Origin: Benincasa hispida
Taxonomy: Eukaryota; Streptophyta; Magnoliopsida; Cucurbitales; Cucurbitaceae
Direction of reading: 5' to 3'
Length of the DNA: 64,000 nucleotides
Assembly (NCBI RefSeq): GCF_009727055.1
Contig: NC_052351.1
Coordinates: forward strand, 10,965,203 to 11,029,202
Made by a program: the position numbers and the translations under genes. The stretch's first letter is position 1. Every line of letters begins with the position of its first letter. The notes below the pieces were generated by a model. It saw nothing but the letters and a program-made list of their open reading frames with translations. It was not told where the DNA came from and ran no database searches. Of this stretch, positions 23,163 through 33,365 are shown one piece after another.

Positions 23163-24666
23163 CACCCCTAAACTTAAAATCATGCTTGTCCTCACGCATG
23201 CATTATACTCAAGAAATTCTAACTCAGCTTCATGCTTTCCTATGCGATGACCAGCTTCTCAGAATATAATTTACTCACACCTCTGACCATCACCACAATG
23301 CTCTCTTCCACTTTGGCTGCTTCTTCAAAAAGATCTTTTCTAAGTTTAGATCCGACAACCTTTTGCTCAAAAGCTTTTATTCATTCACCACAATTTTGTG
23401 TTTAGCTTTTGAGAATGCGTTCGTAAAAAATACTTCAAAACTTTGCGATGACTTATTCAAATGCGGCGTTGAACCTGGTTATGCCCTTCATTTTGGCTTA
23501 CCCCCACATATGTCATGCGGGATCCAATAATTCGGTTGCTTCCATATTCAACTCAACTCTTGTCTCGTTTGTTTTGGCTTGCGTCGGATAGAAGAGTTGC
23601 GCTTATGTGCTGATTCCTGGCGACTTGCCTTCGTTTTGCTTGCTACCATGTGGTTCATGAGGACATTCAACTTCGAGTAAGTGCCTTTCACAGCTTAATT
23701 CTTATCAACATGGGTTTCCCCATTGCGTTGACGGCGGAGTTATTATTCTCAAAATCTCACTTCAACTTTTTTTTTTCAAATGATCGCAATATAATGAACG
23801 TAATTCTCTGAGACCGCTGCCACCCATAAACTTAGAGGTTTGGCAGCGTTCTCACTACAAAGCTAAAAACAAAATTACAAAATGCGATAATAAATGTTTG
23901 AACAAAGGTTTGCACAAAAATAAAACTTAAGACTTTCAAAATTTGAAGAAACTAAAAAGTAAAGAATGCCTTGCATTGATTAGTTAGAAGATACGGTGAA
24001 CTATACGTACCATCATAGAAACATCGCAAAACAACGCAATTTAGAAAAAGAGAATTTAAAAAAGATAAGGCATACAAGATAATAGGAAAAGACCTCAGGC
24101 GGAACAACGCTTACGATCATGTATCGGAATCTACGCGATTGAAGCCATGCATTGAACGGTGAAAGGAATTTTTCCGTTGAACTACGAACCGAGGAGACTT
24201 ATTGTTGCACCTACAGGAGCAAACGCACTACAACCAAGGAAGCAGCCATATATCCAAAATAACAATAAAAATAAAATAAATAACCTATACTAAGAAAGCA
24301 AAGTAAAGATAGAATGGAAGACATCCCTGGAAAAATAAGAGTGTTGTCACCACAAGGAGTCTTCCATGCAGGAGATGGTTCTTAACTGCTTGGGTCAAGT
24401 TGCCCTGATCATTGGAACTTCGCCGCAAACACATTACTTCATGACATTTAGCTACAAGTCCCTGAGTTCGATCTCGGATCACCTGAGAAACTAGCAATCT
24501 CATTATACTTGGCGAGGGAGCAAGAAAACTTGTGATAGGAACACATGGTCATTGCATACGAGATTAACTCATAATTTCCATTCCAATATATGACCATCGA
24601 TGCATGAGAACAAACGCATAACCTAAGACATGCATCATAATATGCGTTCCCAAATTTTTATCATCA
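23163..24666 (-). other. Non-coding internal part of the nested element
   Basis: Reads as the untranslated internal region of a gypsy-type element: GAGGACAAGCATGATTTTAAG just before the polypurine tract on the minus strand, and no gag or pol motif. Its far end (24280-24666) is an inverted match to 21112-21400. The region is rich in ATGCG/CGCAT words, unlike the surrounding Copia DNA. Confidence 0.6.
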
Positions 24667-24671
24667 GTGAG
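24667..24671. repeat. Target-site duplication, right copy (GTGAG)
   Basis: The second copy of GTGAG. The following CGATTGTCTAAACGATCG continues the interrupted ACGATCG-rich Copia B LTR. Confidence 0.85.
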
Positions 24672-25386
24672 CGATTGTCTAAACGATCGTGTAGGAAAAC
24701 TAAGCGATCGTCTATACGATCGTTTAGTAAATACCGAGAGCTAAATGGGAAAAAGGTAAACGATCGTTTAGTAAATAGCGCACGAAGTTGTAATCGATAA
24801 GCGACTATTTAGCAATATCGTATATGTAAGCGATCGTGCAAGAACTATCGTATAGGCATTGATTTTCTAAGTGATGATATACTTTTTAACACAATGTCCG
24901 TACATCTCATACTTAACACACCGTCAGCTATTTATATATCTCAAAATGATCTTTCAATACACTCATCCGTTATTAGAAAAGAAGAGATGTCGTCCCATTT
25001 CTTTTATAACCATCCATTGAATGTGATCTCATCATATTCATAACATATAAATTAATATTATATATTAATTATAATATTTTCCTCCACTAAATATAAATCA
25101 TATTTATATCCAATTTCCTCCAAATTAATGTATCTCATATATAAAGTTATTTATATCATATTTAATTAACTCGTTCAATTATATCATATATAATCGAATC
25201 CCCTCTTGTCAATTTGAACATTTCAAACTGACCCAAAAACTGACTTTCAACTTGTATCCAAGCTACCAAGGGGACCTTATGAACCTATGGCTCGAAGCTT
25301 CAACGGTTCGTGAATAATTGACTAAAATCTTTAGTCACGATATCCACCATCTGTTAACTGCCAGACATTCCACTAAAGACCGACAG
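24672..25386 (-). repeat. Copia B 5' LTR, outer part (truncated)
   Basis: Resumes the LTR with ACGATCG motifs (24667-24860), an AT-rich block, then CCAAGCTACCAAGGGGACC and CATTCCACTAAAGACCGACAG, which match the Copia D LTR. It stops at 25386, where Ty3/gypsy pol begins, so the outer LTR terminus is missing. Confidence 0.85.
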
Positions 25387-26105
25387 ATAAGATAGGTCTT
25401 GGTATTCTGCATGACATCGTTTCTCATATTGGGCCAAACATAGCCCTTCTTCAACAATGCATAAGTTCTCTGCCAACTTGGGTGACTGACCCACAAGGTA
25501 CCGTGGCACTCGTGTAACGAGTTTTTTTTTTAAATCTTCCACTCTAGGACATACAATTGATTCCCTTTTGTCAACAAAAAAATCTTCTTCAACCCAGAAC
25601 TGCCTGGTCTTACCAACTTTAGCTAGAGCAATGACAACTTGGGCAGAGGAATCTTTCCAGAAGAACTCTTTGATGATGTCACGCATTGATCTGTCAACCT
25701 TGCTTGCATGAATGTGGGCTAACATACACAGGCCTGCATGCTCACCCTTCCGACTCAGAGCCTCGGCTGCTTGATTACTTGTCCCTTTCTTGTATTTGAA
25801 CTTAAAATCGAATTCAGTTAGGAATTCTTACCATCGTGCTTTCTTAGAAGTCAATTTTGGCTGTTTTAAGAAGTGAAAAATGTCATTGTTATCGATCTTC
25901 AATAGAAAGGAAGACCACAATAGATAATGCCTTGAGGCCCTAAAAAATTGGACCACGACCAACATTTTGTTCTTAGAGACAATATATTTTCTCTCGGTGC
26001 TGTTCATTTTCCGACTTTCATAGGCCACAAGATGGCATTCTTGCATGAGGACACCCTCGAGGGCGTACTTTGATGCATCTGTCTCTACCTCAAATGGCTT
26101 TGTAG
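25387..26105 (-). pseudogene. Ty3/gypsy pol scrap: RNase H and integrase zinc domain
   Basis: From right to left: KPFEVETDASKYALEGVLMQ at the start of RNase H (about 26095-26037), then AYESRKMNSTERKY, an SSFLLKIDN acidic site and FLKQPKLTSKKARW (26046-25828). A linker follows, then MLAHIHASKVDRSMRDIIKE, GKTRQFWVEEDF and a degraded H2C2 region (25725-25400). This order is typical of plant chromovirus-like Ty3/gypsy pol. A stop near 25830 and lost zinc ligands show decay. The fragment has no LTR of its own and separates two Copia LTR pieces. Confidence 0.88.
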
Positions 26106-26109
26106 ATAG

Positions 26110-26285
26110 TACATCGTTATAAAGTAAGAGTGACTTATTTCTTGGTCCTGGTCATATAGAAACTCATTGCATAGGACGCTCCTACTCACATGTCTCTACA
26201 TAAACATTTTAGGATCACATCATTTGTACTATTTATAAAGTGGGCTGCATCCAATAGTGTTACCAGAATAAGGTACCAAACCTTA
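26110..26285 (-). mobile_element. Copia E 3' LTR fragment, minus orientation
   Basis: Matches 34960-35120 of the Copia E 5' LTR: CGTTATAAAGTAAGAGTGAC, TTATTTCTTGGTCCTGGTC, CATAGGACGCTCCTACTCA and GTTACCAGAATAAGGTACC. It breaks at AACCTTAT (about 26285) and is followed at once by an oppositely oriented LTR. Confidence 0.8.
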
Positions 26286-27000
26286 TGTTGGATTATATGT
26301 CCTAAAACTTGCAGTTTGTAGAGTGAGAAATTTTCTATTATCAATAAAGATGTTATTCAACATTTCTTCAATAAAGTTGTTATTGAATTTGTAAATTGCA
26401 CTTGTTAAGACTAAATCCAATAAACTAAGATCCATGACTATTATAAGAATACTTGAACTTTATGTGGAGACATAAAAGTGGATCAGGGTAGAGTAAATAA
26501 TCAAAATCATCTATAGTATACAAAGAATGTTGTGTGCCTTATTCCGGTAACACTATTGGATGCAACTCACTATGTAGTTGTTATATTTTTTTTTTAAAGT
26601 GCTACAAATGAAGTGATGCTAATTTGTTCATGTATTGACATGAGGAGTGGGGGATTTCTATGTAATGAGTTTGTGTAAGATCGGATCAAGAAATGAGTCA
26701 CTCTTACTTTATAACGTTGTTTATTGTTTAAGACTGACTATTTCGCTTAAATGACCTAGGTAACTAGATCTTAATCTTCAGCTAATTATGAACACTTGTT
26801 TATTCATGGTATCCTTAGATTTGCATAGGTGAGGGTTGACTCAACAGTGCCAACTCAATAAGCCTCCCATTTCAGGGATAAGACCGGGTAGATAGCTAGG
26901 GACATAGAGTGCAAGATGGAATTCACGCCTACTCGATTTTAAGGATATGAGGAAGGTTGTTCTCTTAAGTGCTGAATCCAAGTCTTAAATATTGAGAGAA
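26286..27000 (+). mobile_element. Copia LTR, plus orientation (inverted relative to Copia E)
   Basis: Begins TGTTGGATTATATGTCCTAA, the exact LTR start type, and over about 700 bases matches the reverse complement of 35361-34674 (Copia E 5' LTR). It includes TTTCTATTATCAATAA, CTTTATGTGGAG and CTTAAGTGCTGAATCCAAG. It is oriented opposite to the pol that follows. About 30 bases after its end (ATATACCCTTAACA, 27018-27031) resemble the terminus of a minus-oriented LTR. Confidence 0.78.
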
Positions 27001-27031
27001 GACAATAAACTAGGGCATTCATATACCCTTA

Positions 27032-30000
27032 ACATTCCCCCATTTGCCCTAGATTTATAAAGCTCGTAGTCTCAGTCCTAATAGGTGATCCTCAAAGACT
27101 TTAGCCAGGAGGGCCTTCGTAAATGGACCAACATGATTATCTTCAAAGGCTATTTTCGTGACTATCACGTCTCCTCTGTGTATTATCTCTCTGATTAGAT
27201 GGTATTTTTGCTCAATATGCTTTCCTCATTTGTGGCTCCTAGGTTCCTTTGAGTTAGCAATTGCTCAACTATTATCACAATATAGGGTGATCGGCAGGTG
27301 CATATTTGGAACAACTTCCAAATCAGTCAGAAACTTTTTAAGCAATACTACTTCATTGGCTGATTCACATGTAGCTATATACTCAGCTTCCATGGTGAAG
27401 TCAGTAATACAAATTTGCTTTATACTCCTCCACACTATAGCTCATCCATTCAGAGTGAATACTGACCCTGAAATTGATTTCCTTGAATTGATATCAGTTT
27501 GGAAGTCAGAATCAGTGTATCTAGTAAGGATCAGATCCTTTACACCATATACAAGCATATAGTCCCTCGTCCTTCAAAGATACTTGAGGATGTTTTTAAC
27601 GGCAGTCCAATGATCATATCTAGGATTTGATTGATATCTACTGACAATTCCAACTAAATAGCATAGGTAGGGACGTGTAAACAACATGGCGTACATCAAG
27701 CTCCCGACTGTTGATGCATAAGGAATTCTTTTCATTTCCTCAACTTTTTGAGGTGTCAAGGACACTGCTCCGTAGACAAATGAATTCCATTCCTGAAAGG
27801 TAGCATATCTTTCTTGGAATTTTGCATTTTATATCTAGGCAAAATTTTGTCAATATAAGATGCCTAAGACAATGCCAACATACTTTTCTTACGATTCCAA
27901 ATTATTTGGATCCCAAGAACATACTATGCTTCTTCCAAATCCTTCATTTGGAATTCGTAGCCAACCATTTCTTAATGTCAGCCAGAAATTCTACTTGATT
28001 TCCTATGAGTAGAATATCATTAACATATAGGACCAAAGAAGCTACAGTATTGTTGACAATCTTCTTGTAAACATAAGGCTCATCAATATTCAGTTAGTCA
28101 TAAGATTTGATAATAGCGTCAAATCTCATATTCAAGATCAATATGCTTGTTTTAATCCATAAATGGATCTATTAAGCTTGCAAATATTTTGCTCTTGACC
28201 ATGTTTAATAAATCCCTCTGGTTGAGACATATAAATACTCTCATCAAGATAGCCATTGATAAAATCTGTCTTGACATCTATCTACCAGGTTTCATAATCA
28301 TAGAAAGTGACAATGGACAAGAGTATTCTAATAGACTTAATCATGAAAAATGGAGAGAAGGTTTCTTCATAGTCTACCTCCTCTCTTTGGGTAAACCCTT
28401 TTGCCACGAGTCTAGCTTTATAGGTCTGTACCTTACCAGCTTGGTCTAGTTTTCTCTTGTAGATCCATTTGCAACCAATAGGTTTTACCTTCTCTAGTTG
28501 ATCTACAAATTCCTAAACAAAATTGAAGTACATTGACTCCATTTCGAGGTCTATGGATTTTATCCATTGGTTTCTATCTATATCTTCTATTGCTTATTTA
28601 AAAGTCAATGGATCCTCAAACCATCATCAGGTATGATGAATTGAGTTTCTATTAAAACCATGTAACAGTCAGGTTGATAAACAACCCTCCCACTTAGGTT
28701 AGGCATTCTCAACTCTTGTTAAATGACCAACTTGATCAACAACTTTTGTTGATTTATCTGTAGCTTCTCTGGACATCTCACTTAATACTAGCTTACTACG
28801 AGGTTGATGATTTTAAATGTGGTCTTCCTCTAGGAATGTTGCATCATTTGATACAAATACTTTATCTTACTGAGGATCATATAAACAACCACCTTTTATC
28901 TCTTTAGAATAGCCTATAAATAGACATACTTTTGAACGGTGTTCAAATTTCTTTAGATTCTGCACCAATACATGTGCTGGACATCCCCAAATATTGAAGT
29001 GACGTTAACTACCTTTATGTCCTCTCCACAACTCGTAAGGTATTTCTGAAACACTTTTCGAGGGAACCATGTTCAAAATATACAATGTAGTTTCTACTGC
29101 ATGACCCTAAAAAGAACTAGTCAACTAAGCATAACTCATCATAGAACGAATCATGTCCAATTGGGTTCTATTTCTCCTTTCTGCTATACCATTTTTTTGT
29201 GGCGTTCCAGGTGCTGTGAGGTTGGACTGAATTCCATGCTCTATAAAATAGTTTTGTAATTTTAAGTCCATGAACTCCTGATTTGATCGAAGTGTTTTTA
29301 ACATTTTTATCTAATTGGTTCTCAACCTCTGTCTTATACTCCTTGAGCTTTTCAAGTGTTTCAGACTATAATATATTAGGTAAATATAGCCATATCTCGA
29401 ATAATCATCTATAAAGCTGATGAAATATTCATACCCTCCTCTAGCTTTAACATTCATCGGATCACAAAGGTCTGAATGTACTCGCTCTAAGAATTCTTTG
29501 GCTCTAAGACCTTTTCCTGTAAAATTTCTATTAGTCATTTTACCCTTAAGACAAGACTCACATTGAGGTAAAGAGTTATTTTCTAACTGACTTAGAAGTC
29601 CACTCTTGACGAATCTCCCAATCCTATTGAGATTAATGTACCCTAACCTTAAGTGCCAAAGATAGGCATTCGGAGAAATTTTTCGTTTCTTCTTTTGAGT
29701 TTTAGCTGTTCTAAATATCTCTATATTTAAAACAACTTTTACTTCATTTGGTTTTAACACGTATAAGTTATTTTCTAGCAGAACATATTTTAATACCTTT
29801 CGAAATAATGAACACTTCATTATTTTTAAAGGAGACTTTGTAATTTTGTTCAAGCAAACATGAGATAGATATTAAATTCCTTATCATAGAAGGAATATAA
29901 TAGACATTTTTTTTTAGTAAAATGTGTTTATCTCCAACAAATAACTTCATATCTTGCACTACTTTAGCTGGAACAATTTCCTCGGTCTCTACCATAAAAG

Positions 30001-30090
30001 TTGCTTCGCTTTCTGTAAGCTACCTCCAGGAACTAGTTTCTTGAGTGAAAGCACAGATATGATTAGCGGCACCTGAATCTATGATCAGGT
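27032..30090 (-). pseudogene. Copia E pol: protease, integrase, RT, RNase H
   Basis: Minus-strand Copia pol. Right to left: the downstream part of the protease region (29995-29768; SISCLLEQNYKVSF-like), pre-integrase (LWHLRLGYINLNRIG, then CESCLKGKMTN) and integrase core with HSDLCDP and YFISFIDDYSRYGY (29853-29311). A decayed core and C-terminus follow, then RT (about 28450-27780), the connecting tether (27765-27574; ASTVGSLMYAMLFTRPY) and RNase H (about 27560-27100). Many frameshifts. The sequence jumps near 30090 from the protease site (AAPESMIRS-like) straight into leader sequence, so gag and the zinc knuckle are deleted. Confidence 0.87.
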
Positions 30091-31271
30091 CTTTTCAACA
30101 AGTAGGCATAACATAGGAATCTTAGGGTCCAAACTGACGGAAGAGATCGTAGGACATGTTGACACATATCCTTCACCTACTTACTATGAACTACTTCCCC
30201 TATTCACCTTGCTATTGACCCATGCAAACACTTTCTAAATGGAGGTCACTCCTAGGGTGACACGAACCCGAGTATAAATCTCATAGTGTGAACTCTTAGG
30301 GACGCGAGAGCTGAAAATAACATATCGTATATGTTATTAAGCTCCCACTGAAGTGTTCTAAATGTTTGGGTATATTCTTTTTCTTAGGCATAATTCGGCT
30401 TATAAAAACCCTAAGTCTATGTTGTTTTATCCAAGTATAACGTTTATATTTGGATTTAACCGATGTTATCTAGGTGATAAACCAGTTTTAAAACCTCAGA
30501 TCGCTCACGCATATTCATAAAACCGATTAACAATGTTCAATATATCGGCTAAAATCCTCAGGTAGGAGGTATTACGTAAACCGTCAACTTAAGTACCTCC
30601 AGCCTTAGAGAGAGTATTATAGACTGATTGAGTTTGTAACCGTGTTTTATAAGATAACGACCTATTTCAACTATTAAAATAAGTTGTTACTAAACCTAAA
30701 TGAGCATGCATCTTATCTTTGTTATAGTTTTAAACGACTAACTCATATTATAACATTTATAGAACCGTAGACATGCTATAACAAATGCTTAAAAATTTCA
30801 TACATTAATATAATAATTATATTAATCTTATAAGACTCTAATTATGCATAGTATATACATCATAACCAATTTATAACATATTTTAATGCATGGAACATGC
30901 TTTCCTATGGTGGGATTTAAATCTACATGACACACAACATGCACATACATGTTTAATTTAAATATAACATACATCATATGCATAAAATATTTAGACAACA
31001 CTGATATGGATAAACTTTGGTATCCTAAGCATGCACAAACTAATTTATTACAAAATTAATTTAAAAAATAGCTCTAAGTTGCCTCTAGATTGTTTGAAAC
31101 GACCCGAACCACCCGAATCGGCCCTCCAAAGCTCCAAAAAAGGCTGAACCAATCTAAATTTTGTCGAACCAGACCCTATGCCACCGAACTGGTCAAACCA
31201 GACGCTCTCGCGAACCAATTTAAGGACACGCGCATTTCTGGGCTGGGATGAGCAGCATCGTAATGCTCTAT
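30091..31271 (-). other. Copia E leader remnant
   Basis: Non-coding. The part at 30150-30340 matches the Copia B leader (17700-17900): ATGTTGACACATATCC, CTTACTATGAACTAC and TCCTAGGGTGACACGA. No primer-binding site could be found: the expected GCTCTGATACCA is absent and only AATGCTCTATTATAATAAG is seen near 31260, so the PBS and the inner end of the LTR appear deleted. Confidence 0.65.
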
Positions 31272-31440
31272 TATAATAAGTCGACCCTTCACAGGTTGTT
31301 TGTAATAACGGCTGAGTCGAAAGCTGTTTTGCCCCTGAAATTACATCTTGCTCCTTGAGTCTCACTGATCTGCTAATGAACAATTAATTTGTAATCCAAT
31401 CACTAAACCGAGCCTCTCTCAAGCCAATGAGAGGTGGGGC
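31272..31440 (-). repeat. Copia E 5' LTR, inner piece
   Basis: Contains CGACCCTTCACAGGTTGTTTG, GCTGTTTTGCCCCTGAAATTAC and CACTGATCTGCTAATGAAC, landmarks of this LTR family. It is interrupted at 31440 by the gypsy-type LTR and continues at 34674. Confidence 0.8.
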
Positions 31441-32284
31441 TGTAAAATCTGAACCCTAATTACTTTAAGTAATATGATGTCTTCTAATGAGCTAAATAAT
31501 GCCATGTCTTAGGAAGGATAGAAGATGGAATGCATAATAAGCACATGAATGAGATCATGCCATCTAATGAGGAGTAATGCTGAAGTAATATTGTGAGTGA
31601 AGTTACAAAATGAAATTTGCTAAATCCTAGCCCTTCATCACCAATAGTGGGCCAGGTGGCACAAGGAGGGTTCCTACTTAATTTTGGGCGGTATTATAAG
31701 CAAAATGGTTGAATTCAATGGGTCGGTTTGGATAGACTACTTAGGCTATTTGTGTAATTTTAGTGGCATTCGAAAGCTCTATGTGTCTATTTTCCGTGAC
31801 TGGGTTGCTGGAAGAAAACTCATCGGAATAAGGCCGGGGAGGCAAAATAAAGACGAAGGGTTTGTTTCTTGGGTGAATCTAGGCCATCAGTGAAAAATTA
31901 AAGCTTTAGGAGGAATTACGAATATTTTTGAGCTAAAACTTTGAGGTAATATTGCTAACTCAGTTATAAATAACTTTGTAGAATGAAATTTTTTAAGATG
32001 AGGCCTCGAAATCAAGTTATATAATTTTGAAGGTTGAACTGGGAATTGTTGAACGAGTAGGCAGCTGCTTGAATTGGGGCCAATGATGAAGTTTTGAATC
32101 TCCAAATTAAACGACGAGGCATTTTGAGCTGAAATTTTAAGGTAATGTTGCTACTTAATTCTAAACATGTTTGTAAAAGGAAATTTCTTCAAAAGAGGGC
32201 TGGATTGTGAGTTATGAATTTTTGAATTTGTAACAGAGGATTTGAGCATAAGCAGATAGCTGCTTAGGAAGATTAAGCAGGCAG

Positions 32285-32405
32285 CTCAAAAGCGAGAGTG
32301 GGCAAGAGCGAGAGAGAGCAAGAGGTAGCGAGAGCGAAAGCGAGAGTGAGCGAGAGCGAGAGAGAGTAAGAGGAAGTGAGAGCAAGAGCGATAAAGAGCG
32401 AGAGG
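32285..32405. repeat. GA-rich degenerate repeat in the gypsy LTR
   Basis: A purine-only tract built from GCGAGAGTGAGCGAGAGC-like units. It resembles, on the opposite strand, the CT-rich tract upstream of the MULE at 3331-3505. The Leu/Ser-rich minus-strand frames here are artefacts of this repeat. Confidence 0.85.
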
Positions 32406-33012
32406 TTGATTTCACTAGGGATGGAAATCTTGCTAGTTTTGTACTGAATCTCGCTGGTTTGTGCCAAATCTCACTGGAAAGTGCCAAATCTCGCTCATAA
32501 GGATGGTCTCGCTCATGATGATTTTCTCGCTAGAAATACTGTTTTTGTTGATAAAAGTTCCATTAGTAAATGAACTATTTGAGGTATTTTGCTAAGAATT
32601 CTAAGTAGTTTAACTGGGGATTATGTTCTTTCAGGCAAAGAAAAGCTAGAAGAGGCGTATAACATATTAAGAGGCCAACGAACTGTGAGTGACTAAGTAA
32701 ACTTTAAGTTTTTTTTAATATTCACGTATATATGATCAAGTAAAGCACAGTGACATTAACAATATATTTACACTTCTTCAAGCAACAAATTGTTGAAGAA
32801 TAATTTAGTGCATATCTCCCGGATTGTATGTGTGTAGCACAGGCCAAGGTATGTTGTGTAATCGTTACGAAAGCTATGTTCTGATTTGATATATGCTTTC
32901 TAAAGGAAGGTTACGGGAGAACGAATTCTTGTGTAAATGAGTAACCATGGAATAGCTCTTGTGTAATACTAGGCTATGGAACTTAATTTGTTGTTACAAA
33001 ATACACATTTTA

Positions 33013-33365
33013 TACCGAAGGACGTTGAGAAGGTATCTAACCAATTTGGTACCGAAGGACACTTGAGAAGGTACCTGGCCAATTTGATACCGAAGGACTT
33101 TTGAGAAGGTATTCAGCCAAATTGATACCGAAGAACATATGAGAAGGTTTCTAACCAATTAGTTACCGAAGGACACTTGAGAAGGTACCTAGCCAATTTG
33201 ATATCGAAGGACTTTTGGGAAAGTATCCGGCCAAATTGATACCGAAGGACATATGAGTAGGTATCTTAGCAGCTCGATACTGAAGGACGTTTGAGAAGGT
33301 ATCTGAGCAAAAGTACCTGAGGATACTGAAGAATAATGAGAAGGTATCCTAGTCAGGTACATAAG
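33013..33365. repeat. 38-bp minisatellite, about nine units
   Basis: Units start at 33013, 33050, 33088, 33126, 33164, 33202, 33240, 33278 and 33324 with the core TACCGAAGGACACTTGAGAA followed by GGTACCTAGCCAATTTGA. Spacing is 37-38 except for the last, which is 46. Alternate units share variants (ACTTTTGAGAAGG versus ACACTTGAGAAGG), which hints at a higher-order period of two or three units. It lies inside the gypsy-type LTR. Confidence 0.95.

Larger units (their letters stand above)
19608..24666. mobile_element. Nested element with inverted gypsy-like LTR copies
   Basis: A 5,059-bp insertion in the Copia B 5' LTR, bounded by TGATGA...TCATCA termini and flanked by identical 5-bp duplications GTGAG (19603-19607 and 24667-24671). 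Inside, 19608-21020 and 21729-23162 are inverted copies of one LTR-like sequence (TGATGACA start, shared CTTAGAATTATGA, CCCTCCCGGGCAGTTG and CACTAGAGATAGGAATAA blocks). A second pair, about 21112-21400 and 24280-24666, is also inverted (CAAGTTTTCTTGC, CGCCAAGTATAA, GGGACTTGTAGCTA). Minus-strand TTTTAAGTTTAGGGGTG at 23163 looks like a gypsy polypurine tract next to the right LTR copy. No protein domain is visible, so the element is non-autonomous. I read it as a rearranged Ty3/gypsy-derived (LARD-like) element. Confidence 0.78.
11952..25386 (-). mobile_element. Copia B: near full-length Ty1/copia element
   Basis: From right to left on the minus strand: 5' LTR (19173-19607 and 24672-25386, split by a nested element and truncated at its outer end); a primer-binding site matching initiator Met tRNA (19159-19170); a long leader (17234-19158); gag and protease (16292-17233); integrase (15120-16270); RT and RNase H (13240-14880); a polypurine tract (13091-13101); and the 3' LTR (11952-13090). 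The two LTRs differ by roughly 9 percent over about 315 comparable bases (count by eye), so the insertion is not young. Multiple stops make it non-autonomous now. A target duplication cannot be checked because the outer end of the 5' LTR is lost at the gypsy scrap at 25387. Confidence 0.9.

Noticed and set aside
32212..32487. Leu/Ser-rich open frames on the minus strand
   Set aside because: They are translations of a GA/CT-rich simple repeat in two frames, not a protein.
33013..33365. Regularly spaced repeats that could be mistaken for a CRISPR array
   Set aside because: Units are directly adjacent with no unique spacers, lie in a plant LTR, and vary along their whole length; this is a minisatellite.
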